Origin: a virus
Direction: 5' to 3' (one strand)
IMG/VR virus record: IMGVR_UViG_3300024520_000346
Location: 1 to 30,543 of that record
DNA: 30,543 nt
Under the pieces are notes generated by a model. The model did no database searches. It was not told where the DNA came from and saw only the letters and a list, made by a program, of their open reading frames with translations. Made by a program: the position numbers and the translations under genes. Shown here piece after piece: positions 14,339 to 21,667 of the stretch. The stretch's first letter is position 1, and each line of letters starts with the position of its first letter.

Positions 14339-14361
14339 AGCCTAGCAGGCGTAAAACGCGA
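14339..14361 (+). repeat. Intergenic repeat copy 2, before the major capsid gene
   Basis: AGCCTAGCAGGCGTAAAACG plus CGA matches copy 1 at 13788-13811 with a short indel. It lies right after the scaffold stop and 48 bases before the capsid ATG. Because it flanks the most highly expressed genes, an mRNA-processing or stability element is possible. Confidence 0.6.
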
Positions 14362-14409
14362 GGATACTAAAATAATAATATGAATACAAAATAAGAGGTA
14401 AAAAATATC

Positions 14410-15318
14410 ATGGCAAACATAGGCATAGGCGAAGCAGCCAATAGCATCCCCACGATTGTGGCAGCAGAGGCGCTGGGCTATTTACAAGCAAACACAGTGA
14501 TGCTGCAATTGGTAGCACGCGACTGGGACAATGAAGTAGCCCAGGCTGGCAACGTGATCACGATCCCATTTACTGGGGCGCTGTCAGTTAATGACAAAGC
14601 AGCAGATACAGTGGTCACACTTCAAAATCCGTCAGACACGGCTGTCACTGTGACACTAGATAAGCATAAAGAAGTTTCTTTTATCATCGAGGATCCTGGC
14701 GCGTGGTTCGCACGGCCAGATCTGCAAGCCCAATACATCAGTGATGCTATGGCCGTTATGGCAGAGCAGATCGATGCCGACTTAACAGCGCTGTACACTG
14801 GCTTATCGCAAACCATTGACGCCACAGCGGGGCTGGGCGAAACTGATTTTCGCGAGGCTCGCCGCCTGCTCAATTCAGCTAAAGCACCGCTGGGCAATCG
14901 GGCCGCTGTTTTGCACGAAGATGCAGAGTTTGAACTGTTGGCGCTGGATCGGTTTATCAGCAGCGACTACTCAAGCGTTCAAGGCGAACCAGGCCCAACT
15001 GGCCTGGTGCAGTCTTATGCTGGTAAATTTATGGGCTTCGATGTGTTCATGGATCAGAAGATCACCATTGCCACAGCCCAGGCTAAAAACCTCTTTTTCC
15101 ATAAAAACGCTTTCGTTCTGGCTACACGGCCTATGGCTTCTGCACCTGCGGAGTTTGGCGTAAGTCAGGTAGTGATGGCAGAAAATGGGATCGGGCTGCG
15201 CGTGACTATGAGCTATAACGCAGATCACCTGGGTGTACAGGTCACTATTGATGTGCTGTACGGGGTGAAAGAGCTGCGAGATAGTCACGGCGTATCAGTT
15301 TCTACTACTGAAATTTAA
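14410..15318 (+). CDS. Major capsid protein (HK97-fold)
   Basis: This 302-residue protein follows the scaffold. The N-terminal arm (ANIGIGEAANSIPTIVAAEA) leads into LQANTVMLQLVARDWDNEV and a beta-rich E-loop-like part (GNVITIPFTGALSVNDK). Later come ADLTALYTGLSQT, LHEDAEFELLALDRFISS and KNLFFHKNAFVLATRPM, which match the layout of HK97/P22-type coat proteins I know from phages. It assembles around the scaffold into the prohead shell. The ribosome site AGAGGT lies about 11 bases before ATG 14410. Length is in the usual range for small coat proteins without a protease domain. Confidence 0.92.
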   Translation: MANIGIGEAANSIPTIVAAEALGYLQANTVMLQLVARDWDNEVAQAGNVITIPFTGALSVNDKAADTVVTLQNPSDTAVTVTLDKHKEVSFIIEDPGAWFARPDLQAQYISDAMAVMAEQIDADLTALYTGLSQTIDATAGLGETDFREARRLLNSAKAPLGNRAAVLHEDAEFELLALDRFISSDYSSVQGEPGPTGLVQSYAGKFMGFDVFMDQKITIATAQAKNLFFHKNAFVLATRPMASAPAEFGVSQVVMAENGIGLRVTMSYNADHLGVQVTIDVLYGVKELRDSHGVSVSTTEI

Positions 15319-15348
15319 GTCTAGCATCTAGCTAAGGGAGATCGACCA

Positions 15349-15735
15349 ATGAGTAAATTTTTAACTCACCGAGGGCTGAAATTAGACGCAACTTTCACGA
15401 TAGGCACAGAGGCTGCTAATGTTATCAATGTAGGCGTTCAATTGACGGATCGCCACAATGGCAACGAGCTAACAGAACGCACTTGCTTGCCGTGGTATAT
15501 GTCTGATGATGCGAATGGTGATTCTATTGCTGGCACTGCTGCTAGTGGTGGTATAGCTATTGGCACAGATGGCCTGCTGATTGAATGGACAGCCAACCTG
15601 GCAGGGCTGGCAACATGCGAGGCTGATGGTGATATCGATATTGATATTACCGAAACTGGCATAGATACCTGGTATCTGGTGCTGGTTATGCCTGATGGCC
15701 GCTTACAGGTTTCAGGTGCTATCACGTTTGCCTAA
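15349..15735 (+). CDS. Putative head decoration or minor virion protein
   Basis: This 128-residue beta-rich protein comes immediately after the capsid gene. Its pattern (FTIGTEAANVINVGVQL, LPWYMSDDANGDSIAGTA, GGIAIGTDGLLIEW, ITETGIDTWYLVLVMPDGRL) recurs in many phages next to capsid genes, as far as I recall, without a firmly assigned role. Decoration of the capsid surface or a fibre base is plausible from position and fold. AAGGGAG about nine bases before ATG 15349 serves as ribosome site. A strong hairpin follows the stop. Confidence 0.7.
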   Translation: MSKFLTHRGLKLDATFTIGTEAANVINVGVQLTDRHNGNELTERTCLPWYMSDDANGDSIAGTAASGGIAIGTDGLLIEWTANLAGLATCEADGDIDIDITETGIDTWYLVLVMPDGRLQVSGAITFA

Positions 15736-15753
15736 TTTAGTGTAAAATGTAAC

Positions 15754-15779
15754 AGGTGGCCCAGATAGCTGGGCCACCT
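15754..15779 (+). other. 10-bp intergenic hairpin without T-run
   Basis: AGGTGGCCCA (15754-15763) pairs perfectly with TGGGCCACCT (15770-15779) around GATAGC. No T-run follows, so full termination is unlikely. It probably stabilises the upstream capsid mRNA or partly attenuates transcription into the connector genes. Confidence 0.6.
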
Positions 15780-15795
15780 ATAAAGCGAGGTAAAA

Positions 15796-16041
15796 ATGAC
15801 AACAACAACAACGAGAAAGCCAAAACGAAAAAAAGCGCGCTACTTCATTGTCAACCCAGCAGGGGCGATCCATGAAGTCACACGCGATCTGGCTGCTGTG
15901 CGACTGCGTCAACCTGGCTACCGAAAAGCGACCAGGGCAGAAGTAGGCGCGCTGATCGAGGCTAAAGGTTTTCAGCGTGCTGGGCGACCACTGGCCACAA
16001 TTTGGAACCCAGAACCAGAACCACTAGAGCTGGATGACTAG
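15796..16041 (+). CDS. Small basic protein, 81 residues, head-connector region
   Basis: ATG 15796 follows GAGGT. The protein begins with a run of Thr and a very basic stretch (RKPKRKKARYF), followed by a compact domain: IVNPAGAIHEVTRDLAAVRL, then KATRAEVGALIEAKG and a Pro/Glu-rich tail. Its layout echoes the 71-residue protein at 19660 (basic leader, then a short conserved domain). Similar small proteins occur near phage head and tail genes. The role is unknown; binding DNA or capsid through the basic leader is inference. Confidence 0.65.
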   Translation: MTTTTTRKPKRKKARYFIVNPAGAIHEVTRDLAAVRLRQPGYRKATRAEVGALIEAKGFQRAGRPLATIWNPEPEPLELDD

Positions 16042-16044
16042 CCA

Positions 16045-16866
16045 ATGAGTGCCAACAAGATCTTTAATGGTGGCTTTATAGGCGATCTTGGATCGTGGAC
16101 AGTGGCGACTAGTGCCGTATACATTGCCAGCGTAGGTAATGATCAGTTAGGTGCCTGCCATCTGACTGGGGCAGGGGATGCTGTAAGCCAGCAGTTCAGC
16201 GCACCCACGTCAAGGGAGTATATGATCGACATATACGCCAGGACAGTCACAGGCACTGGCGATCTGACCTTGACGATCACAGACAGTAATGGCAATACTA
16301 CCTATACAGCCACCCAAAGTGCTACCACTGCTTTTGCTAACACCGAGGGCAATCGGGTGGGGCTGCCATCTGGCACCTATACGCTGGCGCTGACCTATGA
16401 TACTGCTGCTGTTTATGTTGATGATGTGTCAGTGGCCGTGGTCGAAAAAACACGGCTAGAGCTGGCCGATGATGCAGCCGATATACTAGGCGATCTGGCC
16501 ACCCAAGATGCTGGCTTTGTGACCACGCCTAGCGGCACAGACACAGAGGGCGACTATACAGAGGCTGTAGATGCAGCACTTAGGGAGTTTGGAGCAGTGG
16601 GCGCTGATGGCCAGCCAGATGTTAGATACCTAACGCTGGATCGGGTTGATGGTGCTATTGATTCAATTCAGCTATATATGCTGCACAAATTACATCGATA
16701 CTACGCACGCCACGCGACTGATTTTACTTTGGAAGGGCGCACAGAGCATTGGCACCAGCGCACGGCTGCTATTGAGGCTTTGCTGGGCATTGCCGTGGGT
16801 GGTCGCACTAGTGGCGCTGGGCGCGCTATAGCCACCAGGCGCTTAGTACATGGATCTAGCTTATGA
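16045..16866 (+). CDS. Head-tail connector with N-terminal carbohydrate-binding-like domain
   Basis: This 273-residue protein appears to be a fusion. Residues 1-130 look like a carbohydrate-binding jelly roll: NGGFIGDLGSWTV at the start, AGDAVSQQFSA, YMIDIYARTVTGTGDLTLTI and VYVDDVSV at the end of the domain. Residues ~135-273 (EAVDAALREFGAVG, YLTLDRVDGAIDSIQLYMLH, YARHATDFTLEGRTEHW) fit a helical head-tail adaptor of the kind found after capsid genes. The adaptor would dock to the portal; the extra domain could project outward and bind host surface sugar. The upstream ribosome site is weak. Confidence 0.65.
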   Translation: MSANKIFNGGFIGDLGSWTVATSAVYIASVGNDQLGACHLTGAGDAVSQQFSAPTSREYMIDIYARTVTGTGDLTLTITDSNGNTTYTATQSATTAFANTEGNRVGLPSGTYTLALTYDTAAVYVDDVSVAVVEKTRLELADDAADILGDLATQDAGFVTTPSGTDTEGDYTEAVDAALREFGAVGADGQPDVRYLTLDRVDGAIDSIQLYMLHKLHRYYARHATDFTLEGRTEHWHQRTAAIEALLGIAVGGRTSGAGRAIATRRLVHGSSL

Positions 16867-17225
16867 GTGGGGCCACCTTATTGGCTACAGTGACAGCCAG
16901 CACAAAACGCTACCCAGCCATCAGTGCTGGGCTAGTGGGTGCGCCTGCCACTAATTTGGCCAGCCTGGCGCTGATCCCGCTGCGCAGTGTATCACCAGAA
17001 CTGGCCCAGGAGGCTGGGATCCAGGACGTTAGCGAGGCTTTCGTCACCCAGGCATTTTACGACACTGTAGCCGTGGCGCTGCCAGATGTCAGAGAGGGTG
17101 ATATAGTGACTATATCCAGCGCTGACTATACAGTCAGATCTGTGGCAGAATACAATGATGGGATCAGCCGATCAGAGGAAGCGGGTTACATGCGCATTAT
17201 TTTGCAACAAAGGAAAATAACATAA
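16863..17225 (+). CDS. Putative head-tail joining (stopper-like) protein
   Basis: This 120-residue protein starts in an ATGA overlap with the connector gene. The C-terminal half is beta-rich: DVREGDIVTISSADYTVRSV matches the pattern of small head-closure proteins, where a GD.V......Y.V segment is common. The N-terminal half is Ala/Leu-rich. Its place between an adaptor-like gene and tail genes supports head-tail joining. The family assignment is tentative because these proteins diverge quickly. Its TAA shares one base with the next ATG. Confidence 0.6.
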   Translation: MSGATLLATVTASTKRYPAISAGLVGAPATNLASLALIPLRSVSPELAQEAGIQDVSEAFVTQAFYDTVAVALPDVREGDIVTISSADYTVRSVAEYNDGISRSEEAGYMRIILQQRKIT

Positions 17226-17668
17226 TGGGAAATTTTACCCTATACAGACCCACTAACACCTGGGATCTGCAATTGCAGGCAGAAGAAACGGCCGACGATA
17301 GCGATAAACTTTTCACTGTTCCTGCTGGGCGGATCTGGCAGGTCATGTGGATCTGGATCGAACTAACGAGTACAGCCACAGTAGGTGATAGACAGATCGA
17401 GGTATTGATCAGGGACAGCGCCGATGATACTGTGATGCAGCTACAGGCAGGCGTTACCCAAGCGGCTAGCCTGACCTATAATTATTTATTTGCACCAGGG
17501 ATGCCCGATCTAGGCGCGCTGCGTGATAGTACCTATCTCACGACACCACTTCCCCCCACGCTGATCCTACCAGCGGCCTATGATATCCGAATTTATGATA
17601 ATAATGCTGTGGCTGCTGCGGCTGATGATATGATCATCCAGATGATGATCGGGGAGCAGTCGCACTGA
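17225..17668 (+). CDS. Putative virion protein, beta-rich, 147 residues
   Basis: The protein begins MGNFTLYRPTNTWDLQLQAE and continues with alternating beta pattern and aromatic/aliphatic stretches (GRIWQVMWIWIELTSTATVG, PPTLILPAAYDIRIYDNNA). I recall similar short proteins next to LamG or fibre genes in phages. It has no signal peptide and no membrane helix. Tight TAATG and TGATG junctions on both sides place it in the virion operon. A structural, perhaps adhesion-related, role is inferred from context only. Confidence 0.6.
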   Translation: MGNFTLYRPTNTWDLQLQAEETADDSDKLFTVPAGRIWQVMWIWIELTSTATVGDRQIEVLIRDSADDTVMQLQAGVTQAASLTYNYLFAPGMPDLGALRDSTYLTTPLPPTLILPAAYDIRIYDNNAVAAAADDMIIQMMIGEQSH

Positions 17669-18420
17669 TGATCGGCCTACCTTCACTGGGCGCTGGTTAT
17701 CGCAGCGCTGTCAATGTGGCTGCATTTGGTGGCTACCAGTCAAAAGTGCTGGGGCTGTCACCCGCTGGCTACTGGCCACTTACCGAAACGAGCGGAGTAA
17801 CTGTCTTTGATGTTAGCGGCAACGGGCTAGATGGGACGTCCGATGGTGTGACGGTCGGAGATGCGCCTGGGCCAATTATTGGCACACTGGCCCACTTATA
17901 CGATGGCGTGAACGACCGTACCAATGTGCCACACACGACTATAGACGCAGTGATCAACAAGAGCGAGGGCGCGCTGGGCATTTGGATCAAGGCGGCCAAT
18001 GTTGGCGTGTGGTCGGATGGGGCAAACAGAGCGCCAGTTATACTGGCCGCTGATGGAAACAACAGGATACTCCTTCAAAAAAGCTCGACCACTGGAACTT
18101 TTTTTATACTGTACGACGCAGGGGGCACAACGAGCGCAGTTACAGTATCTTCATTATCGACCACTGACTGGCTACACATAGCGATCACCTGGTCTGTGTC
18201 AGACGACGAGGTTATTGCGTACATTGATGGTTCTCAGTCAGGCAGTACACAAACAACACTGGGAACGTGGGCGGGTGCGCTGGATGCTGATCTAACACTA
18301 ATAGGCGCAGGCAGTAAAAACCCAATAGTTAATCCGTGGGATGGCTGGCTGGCCCAGGTGGTGCTGTTTGATTATGCGCTCACAGCGGAGCAGGTCTTAT
18401 CTTTGGCTACTATAAACTAG
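17668..18420 (+). CDS. LamG/concanavalin A-like domain protein (putative virion adhesin)
   Basis: In this 250-residue protein residues ~30-248 form a LamG-type (concanavalin A-like) domain. GYWPLTETSGVTVFDVSGNG with GLDGT is the classic start; GALGIWIKAANV, WLHIAITWSVSDDEVIAYID with GSQSGS, and WDGWLAQVVLFDYALTAEQV at the end complete it. Such domains bind sugars or proteins and are common in phage particles. Lying between head-connector and tail genes, it probably decorates the virion neck or head and helps adhesion to host surface glycans. The start shares one base with the previous TGA. Confidence 0.85.
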   Translation: MIGLPSLGAGYRSAVNVAAFGGYQSKVLGLSPAGYWPLTETSGVTVFDVSGNGLDGTSDGVTVGDAPGPIIGTLAHLYDGVNDRTNVPHTTIDAVINKSEGALGIWIKAANVGVWSDGANRAPVILAADGNNRILLQKSSTTGTFFILYDAGGTTSAVTVSSLSTTDWLHIAITWSVSDDEVIAYIDGSQSGSTQTTLGTWAGALDADLTLIGAGSKNPIVNPWDGWLAQVVLFDYALTAEQVLSLATIN

Positions 18421-18427
18421 GAACATT

Positions 18428-18868
18428 ATGGCGAATTGGCACGGCTACATGATTTTTGAAAATTTGGCACTTTCCCCAGCAAACAGACAGATCCTTACTG
18501 CTGAACTGGAAAATATAGGCACGGCTAACAGCGGCCAGCGGCCAGAACACAGGAACCACTGGCGCACACGACTGGACAATGAGGCCGCTTTATTCGAGGC
18601 TTTATTTGATGCCAGTAATTTGACTGTAGCCGCTTTTGAGCAGCGCCTAGCCACTATTTTTGGGGTGGATGTGGCGACTATTGACACCACGTTGCAAAAT
18701 GTTACCTACGATACACTAGTCACACCTGTGGCCACGTTCGCCAGACTAGGCACGGATTATATCAGGGCCGCTGTATTCGGTGGCCCATCATCCACCTGGG
18801 AGCAATCGAGGATTGAAGCGCTGGCTTTTTTGGCTGCCAACAGCGCAGCCTGGGAGGCAGCAGAATGA
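18428..18868 (+). CDS. Putative virion protein, 146 residues
   Basis: This 146-residue protein starts at ATG 18428 with AGGA seven bases upstream. The core reads QRPEHRNHWRTRLDNEAALF, then EALFDASNLTVAAFEQRL and ATIFGVDVATI, a pattern I recall from phage proteins encoded near LamG or fibre genes. It is mostly helical and has no catalytic motif. The stop overlaps the next ATG (ATGA). A structural or assembly role alongside the LamG protein is inferred from gene order. Confidence 0.6.
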   Translation: MANWHGYMIFENLALSPANRQILTAELENIGTANSGQRPEHRNHWRTRLDNEAALFEALFDASNLTVAAFEQRLATIFGVDVATIDTTLQNVTYDTLVTPVATFARLGTDYIRAAVFGGPSSTWEQSRIEALAFLAANSAAWEAAE

Positions 18869-19233
18869 TCAAGGTATCCACAAACGGCACAGCCGAGCGC
18901 AGCCAGGGCCAATACAACAGCGCAGCCCAGGCCATCAGCCCATCAGGGCTGGCGCCACTATTCCAGGCTGCCCTGCTACAATTGCAGCGCTTTACGCTTG
19001 GGAATATCGAAGTGGACACAGGGCGCACTAAAAATAGCATTTTCGCCCAGCTGGATCAGTCGGGCAATAGCATCGCAGCCCTGCTAGGCACTAGCGTGCG
19101 CTATGCGCCCTATGTGCGCCAGGCCAATGGTGGGGTGCAGTTTTTCACCTACGCGGCCGATGTGGAAGGGCCAGCAGCGCTGGCCGCTTTGGGTGATAAT
19201 GTGATCTTGGCCGTGTCGGGGGAGTTTGATTAA
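18865..19233 (+). CDS. Tail-completion protein, HK97 gp10-like
   Basis: The 122-residue protein has the layout of gp10-like neck/tail proteins: helical N-terminus, then IEVDTGRTKNSIFAQLDQSG (the VDTGR.K.S motif is typical), then LLGTSVRYAPYVRQANG (G..VRYA.YV motif), and a beta-rich end. These proteins form the tail-side interface of the neck. The gene lies directly before the tail-terminator-like gene, as expected. Junctions on both sides overlap. Confidence is good because both signature motifs are in the right order. Confidence 0.85.
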   Translation: MIKVSTNGTAERSQGQYNSAAQAISPSGLAPLFQAALLQLQRFTLGNIEVDTGRTKNSIFAQLDQSGNSIAALLGTSVRYAPYVRQANGGVQFFTYAADVEGPAALAALGDNVILAVSGEFD

Positions 19234-19670
19234 TGGCCATAACTGACTTAGGCACGCTACTGGCAGAGATAAGCGATCTATTTGATGGGCTTGTTACTGA
19301 TGGTGATATCCAGGCGAACCTGGAAGGGCCACCACTGCTAACAGACCTAGAAGGGCGCAGCCCTATACTGTCCACCCATTATGGTGGTAGCCGCTATAAA
19401 TTCCAGGGCGCTGGCTATACTGAAACGCTGGCAGAGTGGGTGCTGACACTCTTTATTAATCGCAGGGCGACTGGCAGCGCAGCAGCAGAGATAGCCCTGG
19501 GCGATCTGGTTACTAAGATTTTACAAATTGTACGGGATGGCCAGGGGGGCACTAATTACGAGGAACTGGCCAGCAGCAGCACACCTATAGCACCCTCTTT
19601 CGTCGAGATCGGGGGCGTGCCCTATAGGGTGTGCGAGGTTATATTGGAGAGCATCACCCATGACAGCTAA
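19233..19670 (+). CDS. Putative tail terminator protein
   Basis: This 145-residue protein sits between the gp10-like gene and the tail-tube gene, the usual place of the tail terminator. The sequence has an alpha/beta pattern ending RVCEVILESITHDS, consistent with the small mixed fold of tail terminators, which cap the growing tail tube and bind the neck. GAGYTETLAEWVLTLFINRR is a predicted beta-strand/helix core. Sequence divergence in the family is high, so the assignment rests on order, length and general pattern. Its 3' end overlaps the next gene by 11 bases. Confidence 0.7.
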   Translation: MAITDLGTLLAEISDLFDGLVTDGDIQANLEGPPLLTDLEGRSPILSTHYGGSRYKFQGAGYTETLAEWVLTLFINRRATGSAAAEIALGDLVTKILQIVRDGQGGTNYEELASSSTPIAPSFVEIGGVPYRVCEVILESITHDS

Positions 19671-19875
19671 GAAAAAAACAACAGCAGCGGCCAAGAAGAC
19701 ACCTATAGCCAAAGCTATGGCCAATGGGCTGCGCTATATCGGAAAAAGCGGCAAGCACTTGCACGGAATACCAGCCAGAGATCTGGCACCAGCAGAAGTG
19801 CACGCTTTAACAGTGATTGATTTGGATCAATGCCTAAAATCAGGCATATATAAAATTATAGGAGATAACCCATGA
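19660..19875 (+). CDS. Small conserved phage protein, 71 residues
   Basis: It starts at ATG 19660 inside the end of the tail-terminator gene. A Lys/Thr/Ala-rich basic leader (TAKKKTTAAAKKTPIAKAM) precedes a compact domain: LRYIGKSGKHLHGIPARDL, then APAEVHALTVIDLDQCLKSG and YKII. The GIPARDL segment recurs in small proteins before tail-tube genes in other phages, as I recall. Its function is unknown. The similarity in layout with the 81-residue protein at 15796 suggests two related accessory proteins, one per morphogenesis module. Confidence 0.7.
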   Translation: MTAKKKTTAAAKKTPIAKAMANGLRYIGKSGKHLHGIPARDLAPAEVHALTVIDLDQCLKSGIYKIIGDNP

Positions 19876-20852
19876 GTAATGCAGCATTGACTGTAGTCCA
19901 GGCAGGCATAGAGTCCACGCGATTCACAGCGGTGGCTGCTGATCGAGTGATTTTACCTAAAGAGGGAATTTTCCCCAATGAGGAGCGCTTTAAAGCCGAT
20001 ATCACCCAGGCGCGTGGCACGTTTAACCAATACTACGAGAGTGCAGAAACGCACGTGGCCGCTAATTGGCAGATGGATCAGGACATTGCTTATGACACCT
20101 TGCACTGGTGGTCACAATTGGCAATGGAGGGCAACGTATCACCCACTGGGGTGGGGCCATATACCTGGGCCTATGATAGCGAGGCCACAGCCGATGCCCT
20201 GGAAACGGCTACTTTCGAGTTTGCCGATAGTGTGACAGCTTTTGAAATGAATGGATCGGCTGTGACAGAATGGGAATTGTCAGGCAGTGATGGTGATGGT
20301 GGGCCAGGTATCTGCCAGGCTACCTACAGCCTGATCGGGCAAAAACTGACTGTAGCTTCTATCACTGGTGCCCTAACTGCGCCAGATCTGCGTGCTGGCT
20401 ATATGCCATTTAAAAACAGCACGCTATATCTGGATGATACGGCTGGTGGGATCGGTGGCACAGAGGTGGCTGGGGCTGTTTTGTCGTGGTCTATTAAATG
20501 CAATAATAACATCGTGCCTATCTGGCCAGGCAATAACAGCGGCGAGATGAGCGCCTATCGACGCGGGGATCGGCACGTAGAATTTGTAGTTGAGCTGCTA
20601 CTGGATGCCACGACCCTGACAGAATTTACTGGCCATTTCAAGGCCAATGATATGCGCTTTGCACGTTTAAACGTGCCAGGCACAGGGAATGATGATTTTA
20701 CTTTTGATATCGCTGGCAAGTGGTCTACGCATGAGTTTACGCGCAGTGGCCCAGTGCGTAAACTCGCGCTCATGACGCGCAGCCTCTACGATCCCACTTT
20801 GGCCTATGCCTGGAAATCTACAGTTATCAATGATGAGAGCGGTCTAACTTAA
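19872..20852 (+). CDS. Major tail tube protein
   Basis: This 326-residue beta-rich protein lies just before the tail-assembly chaperone genes and tape measure, the standard location of the tube subunit. The start is well placed (GGAGATAACCC before ATG 19872). Sequence features include ESTRFTAVAADRVILPKEG, a KADITQARGTFNQYYES segment and a repeated beta pattern with aromatic residues; the C-terminal part (RSGPVRKLALMTRSLYDPTL) is also strand-rich. It probably polymerises into rings of the non-contractile tail. The size suits a tube protein with two related domains. Confidence 0.82.
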   Translation: MSNAALTVVQAGIESTRFTAVAADRVILPKEGIFPNEERFKADITQARGTFNQYYESAETHVAANWQMDQDIAYDTLHWWSQLAMEGNVSPTGVGPYTWAYDSEATADALETATFEFADSVTAFEMNGSAVTEWELSGSDGDGGPGICQATYSLIGQKLTVASITGALTAPDLRAGYMPFKNSTLYLDDTAGGIGGTEVAGAVLSWSIKCNNNIVPIWPGNNSGEMSAYRRGDRHVEFVVELLLDATTLTEFTGHFKANDMRFARLNVPGTGNDDFTFDIAGKWSTHEFTRSGPVRKLALMTRSLYDPTLAYAWKSTVINDESGLT

Positions 20853-20887
20853 TAACAATTTGTAGGGACTATTCAATAAGGTGAAAA

Positions 20888-21235
20888 ATGAAAAATAAAA
20901 GCAAAAGCAAGAAAATGGTGCGCATCGATCTGCCTGCTGCGGTATTCGATGTTGAGGGCGCTTATGTGATGCGTAAAAAACGGATCGCTATTTGGCGGCT
21001 AGATGCTATCAAAGAGTGCACCACAGCCGACGAGGTTTATAGCCTGGTAGCTGCTTTAATCCCCACCTGGTACGGGGTGCTGGATGTAGACACAGATGAG
21101 CCACTGGGGGATCCAGAGCTAGATCCCAAAGTTTTTGGCCATCTGGATGCGCAGGAGCAATGGCCGTGGCTGGTGGGTTGTTTGCAAGCCAGCCCAAAAG
21201 GCCAGGCCAGCCGTGGGCCAGACCAGACACAATAG
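20888..21235 (+). CDS. Tail assembly chaperone, short form (G-like)
   Basis: This 115-residue protein starts at ATG 20888, preceded by AAGGTGA. It has a basic leader and a helical domain (LDAIKECTTADEVYSLVAAL, LDAQEQWPWLVGCLQASPKG). The place between tail tube and tape measure, plus the slippery site near its 3' end, identify it as the upstream member of the G/GT-type chaperone pair. These proteins bind the tape measure during tail assembly and are absent from the virion. Normal decoding stops at TAG 21233-21235; a fraction shifts to -1 at 21193-21199. Confidence 0.85.
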   Translation: MKNKSKSKKMVRIDLPAAVFDVEGAYVMRKKRIAIWRLDAIKECTTADEVYSLVAALIPTWYGVLDVDTDEPLGDPELDPKVFGHLDAQEQWPWLVGCLQASPKGQASRGPDQTQ

Positions 21236-21390
21236 GACTGGCCCAGCACTATGGATGGCTGCCTAGCCAGGTAGATCGCGAGGACTGGGCAGCACTGGCC
21301 GAAATTCAACACAGGATCATACAAAAAAATGAGCGCCAAGAACTGGAGAACTTTAAACAAAAAACGCGCGCACAGTGGGGCAGGCGCTAA
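20888..21390 (+). CDS. Tail assembly chaperone, frameshifted long form (GT-like), 167 residues
   Basis: Decoding shifts -1 at CCCAAAA (21193-21199), joining 20888-21199 to 21199-21390. This adds 63 residues: RPGQPWARPDTIGLAQHYGW follows, then QVDREDWAALAEIQHRIIQK, ending in a basic tail and TAA at 21388-21390. The downstream frame has no proper start of its own and is precisely in -1 relative to the first frame. In the lambda G/GT model the T extension contacts the tail tube subunit while the shared part coats the tape measure. The ratio of forms is set by the slip frequency. Confidence 0.85.
21193..21245 (+). promoter_or_regulatory. Programmed -1 frameshift signal (slippery heptamer and hairpin)
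   Basis: The heptamer C CCA AAA (21193-21199) fits X XXY YYZ in the zero frame. Downstream, TGGGCCAG (21214-21221) pairs with CTGGCCCA (21238-21245), an 8-bp stem starting 14 bases after the heptamer. That spacing is longer than usual, so the stem may be only part of the stimulator. Confidence 0.85.
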
Positions 21391-21667
21391 CTTAGCAGCC
21401 TGGGCACTAGCCTGGGCGCTGGTGGCACTAGCTGGCAGGTTCTATGGCCTAGCCATTGTCTCAGGGGCTGCTGCGCTAGCCTGGTGGCTGTGGTGGCCTG
21501 GGTGGCCGCTACGCACTAGCCTGGCGCTGCTAGTGGCCAATATAATGGCCATTGCTGTGCTAGGCAATCACAGCGCCTGGTGGGGCAGCGCACTGGCCGT
21601 GCTGGCTGTCTCTATTGCTGGCTGGATGTGTCTGGCAGAGGCTGGGAGGCTAGAATGGACACACTAA
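21329..21667 (+). CDS. Small four-helix membrane protein
   Basis: ATG 21329 lies within the chaperone extension, overlapping it by 62 bases in another frame. The 112-residue product has a basic 17-residue leader and four hydrophobic segments: LAAWALAWALVALAG, GLAIVSGAAALAWWLWW, LALLVANIMAIAVLG and ALAVLAVSIAGWMC. Trp is abundant. The ribosome site is weak (AGGA at 21313-21316). Membrane genes between chaperones and tape measure are unusual; a role in lysis or superinfection exclusion is conceivable but not shown. The stop overlaps the following gene start. Confidence 0.65.
   Translation: MSAKNWRTLNKKRAHSGAGANLAAWALAWALVALAGRFYGLAIVSGAAALAWWLWWPGWPLRTSLALLVANIMAIAVLGNHSAWWGSALAVLAVSIAGWMCLAEAGRLEWTH

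Noticed and set aside
21580-21654. Upstream GTG start for the gene at 21655
   Set aside because: The ATG at 21655 has GGGAGG at good spacing and begins directly before the membrane helix; the extension has Cys/Arg/Gly-rich shadow composition.
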